Shown here in pieces: positions 47,103 to 58,000 of a stretch of DNA of 64,000 nt (position 1 is its first letter; each line of letters opens with the position of its first letter). Source of the DNA: Psococerastis gibbosa (taxonomy: Eukaryota > Arthropoda > Insecta > Psocodea > Psocidae); the NCBI GenBank assembly GCA_963971405.1, contig OZ020488.1, positions 45,986,888 through 46,050,887 of the forward strand, given 5' to 3'. A model generated the notes under the pieces. That model saw only the letters and a program-made list of their open reading frames with translations. It was not told where the DNA came from and ran no database searches. The position numbers and the translations under genes are program-made.

Positions 47103-50100
47103 CTGAAAGCAAATCCCTCCGTCATATAACCAAATGGAAATAATGAACGCTCAACAATAATTTGAACCGTTTAATTGTGGGCTGTGTACATGGATTCCTA
47201 CATTACAGAGTCTATAGAAAAGTTCTAAATACAGTAGCCTTCCCCAATGCCAATGAAGTAATCTCCCTTTTGCTTTATTTTCTATTTTTGCTGAGAGTGC
47301 ACCTAAATCAATTAGTGATGCCTAGCCACCCTAGTTGTATTTATAAGAGAGCTTTACAGCCCTAAAATGCCGGTGTAGATTTGTTCAGCAAGAGAATAAA
47401 AGAAAAGCTGTGCATTGTTTATATTTTCTTAAAACGTACTTCAGAATATTAAGACAAACTATTAATATTTTGTATCCGGGCTGCCTGGATAAACTAGAAG
47501 AGTGGGCGCTAGATGAAGTAATAAACGTATTGCATTCAATCCTATGATAATCGTTTAATCGTCCTCATACTTCAAAATTGCATAACTTTGTAATTGAAGG
47601 AGAATCCACACACATCACTTCTCTGCAGTTTTTAAACTATGCATCTGTGGTCCTTAAGTGCTCAAATTATAGCCTACTTTTGGTTTGTATCTACCATCTC
47701 TGCAAGAATATTGTTATGAAACGATTGAGGACGTTACTTTAACTTTTATACAGAATATTTCTGACGCTCTATGGGACGTAGTAGATAGCTATAACAATTC
47801 TCCATTTGCTACTTAGGGATATTATGAAGAAGTAAAATTAAATGTGGTTTTAGGACCTGCATGTAGCTGTAGAAAACCTTGGTGGAACCGTGACTAACTC
47901 TAACACAGCTCTCGTGGCATGTGTCTTCGTAGCTGCTACTGAAGCTCTCGCGTCCCGCTTCTTCCCAGTACTTGCGGGATATGAAGACTTGGCCCTACCT
48001 CTGCATATACCTCTGGTCTTACCTGCCCAAATCTGTGCATGTAGTTGGAGACAATCCTGGTGGAACAGTGAATATCTCTGGCACAGCTCTCGTGGCTTGT
48101 GTCCTGGTAGTTGCTACTGAAGCTCTCGCGTCCCGCTTCTTCCCAGTACTTGCGGGATATGAAGAACGGGCCGCAGTAGCCTTCCGGGGAGCAGTCATAC
48201 CGCTCGTCACAGCCTGTAGCTGCAGTACATATGCATCTCAGACATGACGTGTCCAGGTTGCTCACGTACACTAAAGAAAATAATAATAATAATAATAATA
48301 ATATGACTTAAAAATATTCTTCTTTATTGCCTCTTCGAAGTACAATAATAAGTCGCCATGTCTACGTCACACCTTGGAATAGTTATAGCCTGAAGTAGAT
48401 TTAACATTTGAACCGTAAGGTACTAACGTCACTCTTCATCAGTAAAGGCTACTACAGCACTTTAACTATTTGGTGAGGTAGGAGCGCGATGCTACTGGAT
48501 GTTTAGCCTATACCAAATTAATATTGACTTATGCCTACATGTACACTGTGCCACAGTAGCATTAGCATGTGTGATTGAAGCATTACCGTTTGGAGATAAT
48601 ACTACATTAATTGCATTCATGAATCATGCCTAGTAAGTAAGCAAGTATGTGTCGAAAACAGCAAACAAACAAATACCTACCCAATAATTTATTAATATTT
48701 TGTGAAGCTGAATTTGAGAGAGGTATCTTACCTACATAAACCCCTTCATTCAACCTAACAAAAAGAAAATCCCGGATGCCGCACACGCAAGGGGGGGGGC
48801 GACAGCCCCAAGTCAGTACATGTATAGATGCATTTTACATATCTTAAAGCCTGAGGTGTGGGGGACATTTAAACAAAACGGGGACATTCACACCTACAAC
48901 ACGAGGCAACGGGGAGACCTTGTAAGGTCAGCGCCGCGCACAGACAAGTGTGAGTGACTGGATCCTATACTACAACCTTAGAAAACTCTCGATTGAACTG
49001 AGTGCGGCGAGAAATGCTTCTAACGTCCCTAAATTGCTTAGAAGCCATCTCTTAAGAGAAAGCTTTCTACACTGTCACTGAGGCCCTAGCACAATGACAA
49101 TGACAGAACTACCTGATTTTGACGATTTTCCTTTATACTTTCTTGTCAATTATTACTTGTTGATTACTTGTATTGTATAATTTAACAGAAATACTGTATA
49201 TATTTATTTATTTGTGTTTCGTTAATCTAGCCGACATTCGGTAACCATTTCTGACGGACTGCCCATGTATTGTTCAAATTATGTAAAACTTGACAGCAGA
49301 TACAATAACCTATTGTCCTACAGCGACCACCCTAAGCTCTATTATAGGCTATCAACGAACTACACTATGAGCAAACTACAAAGACCTCTTCTATTTGGAA
49401 TAAATTAAATGTGGCTAATTTTGAAAATAGAGAGTACGTGCTGGTTAGCGTTCAACATAGAGTATATACAGTATAGAGTTAAACTGAACCATAAGAAAAC
49501 ATTCCACACGCCTTCTAGGCCTATAGGCCCCTACCTACTGTACTATACTCGATAGAAGCAGACCTTTCGTAAAAAACACTTTGTTGGGTTCCTGGGACCT
49601 CAGAACCTGTAAATCCGTTGAAATCTTGAAATCGAAAATTTCGACCATCACAAAGCTTTCCTTATACTACGTATTGTTTTGTACTACGTATTAATAGGAA
49701 AGCAAAAATCTGTGGAACCAAACCAAACAGTCTTCGGTCTGAACCGTTCATGCTGAGTTTTGCATCGACTTGTCATCAGTTCGCAGTAAACTAATTAATT
49801 GCTCTGGGCAATACTGTGGACTTTTAAAAATCGTAGGCCTACAATGGATGTTATTGTATTATTATAACTGTTCCACTAGCTAGATAGGTCTACCTTAATA
49901 ATTACCTAATGGAAATAACCCAGCTATGGTTATCAACATGAGCCTATACAAAATGCAGTAGCTAATTCAAAATATGTACAGACCACGAATAATCGATATA
50001 GTTATCTATACCTACAGGGTTAACTAATAATATGGGTACATAGATTTTATACGCCGGACGCAATAACTACATAAATCTTGGTCTGTTGCTGCATATCGCT

Positions 50101-50340
50101 GTATAGCATTATCAGTATAGCTATCAGACTGCGATGGGGATTCCCAATGGTATTGTCAATCGAGGCAAACCTGTCCTAGCTGGGACATTGTGTGGAAATT
50201 CTTGACATTTCAGGCCCTTTCGTCCTGAAGATGGTCCCTTTAAACATAATTAATAAATAATTCATACCTGTTCGCTGTGCGTGCGACAAGGTCAGGGCGA
50301 CTGCGAGTACACAGAGTGACGTCAACACGGAGTCCGGCAT
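46941..50340 (-). CDS. i-type (destabilase-like) lysozyme A, 3 exons, 160 aa
   Basis: Exons are 50340-50268, 48270-48023 and 47102-46941 (483 nt, phases 1 and 0). A signal peptide of about 21 residues ends in SHA. The mature part carries CLRCIC, GC, CSPEGYCGPF, YWEEAG, C..DIHC, NYMHRFGQ and DCNGDG, the ordered signature of invertebrate-type lysozymes. Its exon 2 spans what is split into two exons in the neighbours B and C. In studied bivalve and leech enzymes a Glu follows CIC by three residues and an Asp lies in the next Cys loop; here the Glu position is Ala and that loop is short. Muramidase activity is therefore doubtful, and a destabilase/isopeptidase or non-lytic immune role is possible. 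Predicted secreted. Confidence 0.9.
47860..47987 (-). pseudogene. Damaged tandem copy of the 3' half of lysozyme A exon 2
   Basis: This 128-bp stretch repeats 48038-48165 at a constant 178-bp offset with roughly 85% identity by eye. It still reads RKYWEEAGRESFSS in the lysozyme frame, then drifts, losing several conserved residues and the GGGCAG|GTAAGA donor; a weaker CAG|GTCCTA is the only donor-like end. It lies about 36 bp past the functional donor, so it is probably intronic and non-functional. Confidence 0.75.
48023..48270 (-). CDS. Lysozyme A exon 2: fused catalytic-domain exon
   Basis: TTTTCTTTAG acceptor and GGGCAG|GTAAGA donor enclose 82 codons with ten cysteines. The exon reads straight through the point where B and C have an intron. 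A damaged copy of its 3' half follows downstream in the intron. Confidence 0.92.
48280..48302. repeat. (AAT)n microsatellite at the lysozyme A exon 2 acceptor
   Basis: Seven to eight units, starting about 10 bp upstream of the acceptor on the - strand. Confidence 0.9.
49558..49707 (+). repeat. Dispersed CAGA repeat, 3' end only
   Basis: GGGACCTCAGAACCTG to AATAGGAAAGCA. Confidence 0.7.
50268..50340 (-). CDS. Lysozyme A exon 1: signal peptide
   Basis: The ATG at 50340 starts 24 codons with a Leu/Val/Ala core and a cleavage-like SHA|Q, ending in phase 1 at ACAG|GTATGA. The same phase-1 junction after the leader is used by lysozymes B and C, supporting common descent. Confidence 0.85.
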
Positions 50341-50844
50341 GGCTGACGAGGGACTGGAGGAGTACTGGAGGCAATTACCTTGAAGTGCTCCAGTGGCGGC
50401 ACACACATGTCTGCTGCTACCGTCAAATAATAAAAGGTCCTGTGGGAGGGGGTTGCTACACACGATCATGTATGGAGTAGAATATAGTCAATAATAGTCC
50501 AGGATGTCTTAGGCGCATAACAGGAGGGGTTAGGAGGGTTAGGTGGGATGGAGGAAATCATCTCCAGGTACTCCAGTGGCGGCACAAACATAATTAATTG
50601 ATCTTAAGTAACAATTCGGTCTGGCTAGCCTAGTTTGTAGCTGATATAACAGAAGCTAGGGCCTGGCAGTAAGACATGGTATTGCATATAACTAAACAAA
50701 TTTGACAATTTGGATAAGATCGCATTGTAATTGACCGTGGTGTACGATACCAGCCGCACAACAATCATTTTTGTTAGGTTATTAGGTGGGAGGGTTGTTA
50801 ATTATGTAAAAATGATATTTCTATTTACATTATATAATTTGTTG

Positions 50845-50991
50845 CTAAAGCACGCATTTACTCTGGAAGCACTCTTTGAAGTTCTTGCCAAACTTTCCGG
50901 TGAGCCCTTTAGTGCTGACACAGCCATAACCTCCGAACAGATGTATCATTGCGAAGTCCCAACAATCTATTCTGCCGTCCCCATTGCAATC
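50845..50991 (-). CDS. Lysozyme B exon 4: DCNGDG and C-terminus
   Basis: The ATATTTCAG acceptor opens 48 codons with DCNGDGRIDC, FAMIHLFGGYGC and two further Cys residues before a TAG at 50845. All the conserved C-terminal cysteines are kept despite the losses in exon 2. Confidence 0.92.
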   Translation of the reverse strand, partial: DCNGDGRIDCWDFAMIHLFGGYGCVSTKGLTGKFGKNFKECFQSKCVL

Positions 50992-53461
50992 CTGAAATAT
51001 TAATAAGGTTCTTGTACTTCAAAACACTACTATGAAAAAGAAAATCTGCAAAAAATAGGTTATGCTACAGTGTAAGATCTGCTTATGCCATCCAAGATAC
51101 TGTGTTTAATAAATTTATCAAAAAATCGGTAGGATATTTCCAAGTCTGATCCTACATAGGCTCGTGCTAGGCATGTCAACATCTAGCTTGTCCAGGGGTA
51201 ATAATAATAATAATGTCTTGAAATAAGTTTTTTATTTTTTTTGTCTAATGCCAACCACCCAATCGAGCATACTGGTATGCGTCGTCGTTGTCAACCTAAA
51301 CAAGCGATAATCGACAAGCTTACCATTGGCGCAGTGAAACAGGTGGAAGCATAACTTAACCGAGTGCAGATATAATACGAGTCTTGTCTAGAGGTAAATC
51401 AGACGCACTATCAGTCTCACTTACCTGAGCAAATCTTCTTGTATAGGCAATCACAGTCTTCTCTGCACAGTTTTGGTTGTTAACACATGCTTTCCAGGTT
51501 TCTACATAACAACGAACATAAGAATTCTTACAATTTTTTTGGTATTGGTATATAAAAAAGAAGCAACAACACATCTTGCAGCATGGAGTTAATGTCTTAG
51601 TTTGAATGAGAACACATCCAGCTATCCAAAATATATGGGAATGAAATTAAAGAAACATTTTATACGGGAGAAAAACGAGAAAAACGTACCTTGTATAGAC
51701 TTTTGTACCATTATGTTTAGGCCTATACCCTTTTGGGAGAAATTGGATTTATTTGATTGCAGTTTGTTCTTTCCTACCGAATTGCCACTTGGGACTCTTT
51801 ATTATCAACATTAACTTTATGGTGCAAAAATATTTTTTCTGACATTTTCACTTTTTTCAAAAAAAAATAAAATAAAACAAGAACTCTAAAAACCATAAAA
51901 GAATATATATACTGTAAATCATAAAATCTCAGGGAAAAGTTATCTTAATCTATAACGGATTCCCATGTTACAACTTCAAACCAGTTTCTCTCTAAACTAA
52001 CAAAAATGGTAGCTACACGACAACCATCACGGCAGTGTGGAAGTCATGCGAGATAATTTATTACCCCTATGCCGCTGACGAACAAGCAAAGACACCGTAA
52101 AAATAACATCAACCGCAGGAAACAACTCCACAATACATAGCAGTCAGGGCATGCAAAATAGTGGTACGGATTCTGACTTTATCCCAGAAGGATGTTGGAT
52201 CGAGTCCCACACATCCTACATTTTCTGACCATGCTGCTTCCGAGGGCATAAAACAGGCTTTTTAGTTGAGTTTAAGGTTTTATAGGCTAAAGTCATCGTA
52301 AAAATTATAATTATTTATTAGCCAGGATTCTGGTGCTGGCAATTAATCCTATTTCTACGTATATTTCTTTGAGTTAATAGCTAATCAACGTACCTTCTTC
52401 ATTGTTAGTATTTTGCTGATCCACTTGGAGCATTCCAGCATCAATCCAGTAGGGTTTTGTGATTTTGAACGGCCCTTCATCGTTGCCTGGGTTACAGTTT
52501 GACGCTGCCTGACAAATGCAGAGTATGCAACCAATGGACGGCTGGTAGGCCGCTCTCATAGGCTTAACTGTGGAGGTAGGCCTACTGGAACTCGATAGCT
52601 CAGTCATATACGTTGCATCTGCATAGATAGAGGATTGAATTAAGTGCAGAGGCGTAACTATAATGGTGCCTGAGTAGACCCGATTCATACCTAATCTTAC
52701 TAATGATGCACCTTATGTAAAAACCATGTAAAATTTGTTAAAGTTAGAGCAAACTAAACAAAATGTAAAAATAATACAGGATTTGTTTTTTACTTTTGGC
52801 GGCGGGGGGCAGAAGCCTTATCTACACCAGGACCCACGAATTCAAGTTACACCACAGATATCGTGAGGAAGACGTGAATTATTTACAGTTTAGGTCATTA
52901 AGTTATAATATATTAATAATACCATATTATGTATACCTAGGTGACGTATAAATGGGAATTTAGTTTGGGTGACATGTCTCTTGTGAATGCCACATATTGT
53001 TATATGCTGGTATATACATTATGAACGAAAAAAAGGAACATACTGACACACCAAATCGTGGAGAATTCAAGTATGAAGTCTGTCGTATCGAGCATCCTCT
53101 TATTTCTTGTGCACTGACTATTTCAGATTTTGAGGTCAGAAATACATTTCCCCTACAGAGGAAGGTAAGTAGTTAAGGTGCCCATTATGGCTGGATGGAC
53201 CCAAGACCGGTGGAAAATGTTTCGAGTTTCTTTTTCCCGAGTCCCAAACCTTGATTTTCCAGTTTAGTTCAGTTTTCTATCAACTCAATTAAGCCAATTG
53301 CTTTATCAGTTGCGACTAAATATCAGACATTCTCAATATTTAAAAAAATATACTGCACACTATAGAGACAGACTAAATGTCTTAATTTATTTTTCGTACA
53401 ACTCACTTGCCAAAAATGTTACCGCTGAAATCAGTGTTATAATAACAAAAAGGTTTTGCAT
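50845..53461 (-). CDS. i-type lysozyme-like B, 4 exons, 150 aa, with lost cysteines
   Basis: Exons are 53461-53407, 52567-52394, 51501-51425 and 50991-50845 (453 nt, phases 1,1,0). The leader has 18 hydrophobic residues. The mature part has CILCICQAASNC, then NDEGPFKITKPYWIDAG, CVNNQNC, YTRRFAQ and DCNGDG. The segment that carries CS-x-G-x-CG in A and C is deleted, removing two normally paired cysteines and the loop holding the second catalytic residue of characterised family members. The open frame and clean splice sites suggest the gene is expressed, but probably not as a classical muramidase. It sits between C upstream and A downstream, all in the same direction. Exon 1 was identified by phase and hydrophobicity. 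Confidence 0.85.
51425..51501 (-). CDS. Lysozyme B exon 3: CVNNQNC helix
   Basis: A 77-bp exon (acceptor GTTATGTAG, donor CTCAG|GTAAGT) encodes the paired-cysteine helix and YTRRFAQ. It ends in phase 0 directly before DCNGDG, matching exon 3 of lysozyme C. Confidence 0.88.
52149..52292 (+). repeat. SINE family B copy
   Basis: TAGTGGTACGGAT, GGATCGAGTCCCAC and TTCCGAGGGCAT; the 3' part is deleted. Confidence 0.6.
52394..52567 (-). CDS. Lysozyme B exon 2: truncated cysteine core
   Basis: Acceptor CCTACCTCCACAG, donor GAAG|GTACGT. It carries the CxxCIC and KITKPYWIDAG elements shared almost word for word with C, but only five codons separate the CN after the core from the GPF motif. Confidence 0.85.
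53407..53461 (-). CDS. Lysozyme B exon 1: signal peptide
   Basis: Eighteen codons with a run of Ile, Val, Leu, Phe and Thr end in phase 1 at GGCAA|GTGAGT. It is the only candidate between exon 2 and gene C that combines an ATG, a hydrophobic core and the required phase. Confidence 0.7.
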
Positions 53462-54129
53462 TTCGTTGTAGACTTGTAGTTACAAGAGACTGATAAAATA
53501 ACCATATGCAGGGACATCTGCTTAGTTTATGGGTCTATACAGACAGAAACTTTTTATCGAAAGCTTAGCAGTGGCGTGCGTAACATTCTAAGATCTTAAG
53601 AAGTATTGCCTACGGTATGGCTTTTCTTTTTAAATTTTGCGCTTATATAGCAGATAAATAAACAGTCTAACGATTCATTACCTACCGGTAATTACCTACA
53701 TCAGATTGCTCTTGAAAATGTGGGATCAGTAGAAAGCTGTGCTGTTCTGAAAAATACACTTCACGATAACTCATGTGACACAATGGAAGTCGAATCAATA
53801 ATGGGACAGTTATAAATAATGTCTGTAATACCACCGCTAGGCTATAACATTACAAATTATAGGTCCGCAGGTACAGATTGGCAGCATGCACAACAGCAGT
53901 GATACATTCATATAAAAAGCCTACAAAGAACAAACAAGACAGTAATTTCAAACTAGTCTCTGATAGGTCTAAATACAATAATTGTATTGTAAAAACGGTA
54001 GCTTGAATAGCCCGGTCCATTTAAGTTATCAGTAAAGTTAATAGTGTGACGCTGAATTGAGGTACAAAATAACCTATGGTAAACATTGAAAATAGCCTAC
54101 AAACTGTAAGCTACGTACTGTAGGCTATA

Positions 54130-54350
54130 TACATGGCACCCTCCCACGCTTCAGCTTGAGGGGGCACAGGTTATTTCACGTTCACATGTTCATTTTGTTG
54201 AGAAATATACGGTTTTTCTATTCTATTCTATTCTACTTTATGCCTATTAAGCCAAAATAATTGGCACAATTAAAGTAGGCCTTGACATAATGTCTGTTAT
54301 CAGTAAGAGAGGGCTTTTTAGCCCTAACTCCGCTAGGTTGGCTTAGTAAT
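54130..54350 (+). repeat. Retroelement tail with (TTCTA)n and a SINE B 3' end
   Basis: 54210-54237 is a TTCTA microsatellite after a CACAGGTTATTTCACG line. 54298-54350 is the GCCCTAACTCCGCTAGG end of SINE B. Confidence 0.5.
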
Positions 54351-54941
54351 AGTACAAAAAGTCAATATTTTTTTTACCAGTCGAAAATAGGTGCTGGTAC
54401 CTTATTAATTAATTAAATTTAGAAAATTCACGTTAGCATTTTTTCTAGACTATGAGATAAGAAGAACAGTTTTGATAATGGACCATATCATAAAGGTATA
54501 CCGTACTCACTAAAAATGTGGGAAAAGCTTTGTTATTTTCCACTTAAGTTAACATGAACAGAATGCGATTAAACCAACATACCCCCTAGAGGCTACTTCA
54601 AGTTCTAATTAATTGACAATGAACACAATACAACTTCAAATTACGGACTATAACAATTAAACTTTTAGTGTTTAAACTTGAAGCGTGTTTTCTGCATAAC
54701 AAAATATTTGATTGTATGAAGAGTTCGCTTTTGTCTAGTTATTCTATTGTGAAATCGTTGAATCTCGTTCTGTATATTAAAAACGTCGTAATTTTGTCAT
54801 GGGCCTTCGAGCTGGACAGTGAAACATAAAATGACTGTTTTGTTCTATACTGTTCTAGACAATGATGTTTGTCTTCATTAAATTCAGTCATGGCGTTCAA
54901 TTAAACACATATACTTAAAATATCCCTATAATAGCTTTAGA

Positions 54942-55085
54942 TTATTTTCCCTCCAATGACGCGGCGCAGCTGTTAAATCGCCTTTCAAATACGGGGTCCA
55001 GGTTCCCTGAGGAGCAGCCGTAGCCTCCCTTATGATGGATCAGCGCAAAGTCCCGACAGGTTATCCTCCCGTCGTTATTACAGTC
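54942..55085 (-). CDS. Lysozyme C exon 4: DCNNDG and C-terminus
   Basis: The acceptor AATTTTTTCAG opens DCNNDGRITC, FALIHHKGGYGC and a final Cys, with TAA at 54942. One Gly of the usual DCNGDG is Asn. Confidence 0.92.
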   Translation of the reverse strand, partial: DCNNDGRITCRDFALIHHKGGYGCSSGNLDPVFERRFNSCAASLEGK

Positions 55086-58000
55086 CTGAAAAAATTATAT
55101 CCGGCAATTGCAATATTCGCTACCCACTCACATATTTATTTTCACTTACTTTCACCATCGTTGCTTGATCTTACCTTTGATTATTTTACACATTGGCGTG
55201 TGTGCAGTTAAGTTTTAATGACTTACGGAACCCCCCCCCCCCCACAGTGCGTTGCCTACTAAATATTATAGACACCTACTTCTCAAGACACAAGAATTCG
55301 CCGCTCTTTGGTTCAAATAATAATATTCTATAGCTGAACTAGTTTTCCCTGTACCACTGCTCAGTAGCCGTTCAACGACCGCCACACACAAGCGCCAACT
55401 CTCGTCACTGCATCAAGTATAAGTGGTCTGACATTTAGGCTACCCTAGACAGATATTGATTTCAGTTATTGAGACCACGAGCAGTAGGGTGTACATTTTG
55501 TGTTTCAGATTTGAAGAGCGTACATTTTATTTTTATTGTAGAAAAACTTCCCTACTTCGTTAGTAGGAACATTTTTTAACCGAGCCCTTACCTTGCGAAA
55601 TCGTCCGGTATATGAAAGAACGGCCTGTCCTGCGCAGAATGGGTCAATAGCACAACGCTGCCACGCTAAAACATCAATAATATTTATTTTTAAGCCTGAG
55701 TGTTCAAAAATGTTTTGTAAACAAGAAATTATCGTACTTTTTGGACAGAAATTAATTAATTGCTCGTTCCACAGCCACAAAGATATAAAAATCTTAAAAA
55801 ATACGAGCTTTCCGTGAAAGCTGTCTATTTCCCTTACAGATTTACAACTGTGCTTCAAAATGGGTATAAGGCTCTTTATCCAATTTTTTTAAGGTAATAA
55901 TATTTCAGTTCAGAAAATATAAACTTCCTGCGATAACTTGGATTTTTTATTAGCTTTTTATCTGTTCACTTTGTTATCTTTGTATCTGTGGAATGAGCAA
56001 TAAATTATTTTCGTCAAAAAATCAGCAAAGTTTCTTGTTTACAAAACATTTTGAACACTCAGCCTTAATAGTACATTATGAAGCATGTGTTGACTAAGCT
56101 AACTGTCTATTTCTGTGATAATAATAATATTTGACAGGGGGGTAGCTGCCCCCTCCCCCAAATTTAGTAAGTCTGTTGTAATTTGATATATTACGTTATA
56201 ATTTAATCAATTGTAATACTTTTAATATACTTTTATTCTATTTTGACCCATCACTAACCCCCCCCCCCCTCACCATCCAAATGGGCTTGATTCGTCCCTG
56301 CCTATAACAGTTGGTGGAAGTGGAATAGTCCGTGGCCCGTGGCCTGTGGCATGGTGCCGCGATTCGCCCATATTTAAATGATAAGATAAAAATAATGCTT
56401 CAGGGAGCAAGATTCCATGAAATTAATTGCATTTGAACAAGTTTGAGAATCCCCGCGAGCAGCTATTAAAATTTTATAGTCACATCCGTTTGAGTCATCT
56501 TTTAGGCTAAACAATAATGTTATCCTGCTTGGCTGGTCTGTAGGCAGAACGAGTTCATAGGTTACTGTATTGAGGTCGCCTCAGCTCAATTTTTAGGCTA
56601 CGACAAAATAATTTCCTTTAACTGTACTATATAAGACTTAGGCAAGAGAAGACCGTACTAACTAGATTATATGGATTCAAATAGCAGAGGCTCCAGCTGT
56701 AAAAATTATTTAAAAAGGACAGGAGAGAAGAGACATTCGTTCCCGTCAAGTTTTTCATGTTTTTTAATGACATGTACAGTAGTGGTACGGACTCCAACTT
56801 TCACCCAAAAGGTTGTTTGTTTCGAGTCCCGCACTTGCTACATTTTCTGGCTATGATTCGGAGGGCATGTAAAGCAGGTGGTCCAGTGCAAGGCCGTAGC
56901 CAAAGGGGTGTTCATGGGGGTTCACCCCCCCCCCTCCCCCCCGAAATGAAATGGTTTGATACTGGATTGAATTGGATTCTGAGAGGAAACATAAAAATTG
57001 CTAAGTAATATCCAATTAAATTTCTGAACCCCCCCCCCTGAAAAAAATCTTGGCTACGGCCTCGGTCCAGTGCCTCCCAGTTGAGTGTGAAAGAAGGCTT
57101 TACAGCCCTAACTCCGCTAGGTTGCCTTAGGAATAGAACAAACATTTACGGTTCATTTATAAATGTATCTTCTTCGACCCATCTGAGCTTGAAGGCCAAA
57201 TGGCACGCATTCCTTTGACCAGTCAAAGTACACCTTGCTGCCTTGACGGGATTCGCTGTTGATTTGGAACCGTCCAAGGTGTGCTCTGATTCGTCGAAGA
57301 TGACGTAGCAGATGGACCACGAATTTTTAAAGAACCGGTACGACTGACCCCGTCCATCAATTATAGCATCAATTAGGATAGATACCGCAATAGTTTTATT
57401 GCTTATAATTGTCCTATAGGGTTAAATTTGGGTTGCCTCGAGTTTCACTATCCCACAGCACTGACAGCAATTGATAGGACGATTGCAGGGTCTCGAACGC
57501 AATATACAATAATGCAACCCAGCAATACAATAACAACAGGGTATGCAATTTAATGGGGCATAAATTTCTAAAAAGAATAATTATTTAATCAGAAAGAAAA
57601 CAAAACCAGTTTAGTTTTTTCTCTATATTTAACACTTAAAACCAACAGGCATTTCGTAATAACTACTTTTTTGTTTCCAAGGACCTCAAAACGTGTAAAT
57701 CCGTTGATATATCTCAGAATCGAAAATGTCGATCTTCACAAAGCTTTCCTTATGTATAGGCCTACTAACGTATAAATATGAAAGCAATATATAGAAAATG
57801 TCTTCTATATAGAACTTTAGTTGAGCTATCATCCAGACCTAAATGTGCGATACATAAACACTGAGAAGCGGCAAGCGCACATATTTCCAGGAATTCAACA
57901 GCCAATCGATGTTAGTGACATGCCGCCTATTAAAATACATGCATTTTATCCCTTCCCTTTTGACTGGGAGCCCAAAGACTGCCTTGCCCGCCTGCGTTAC

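Noticed and set aside
53071..53115. + strand signal-peptide-like ORF (MKSVVSSILLFLVH)
   Set aside because: It stops after 14 codons and has no phase-compatible exon on the + strand; it lies inside lysozyme B intron 1.
56130..56310. hAT MITE with CAGGGG start and GTCCCTG end
   Set aside because: The ends pair only loosely and no 8-bp duplication could be found.
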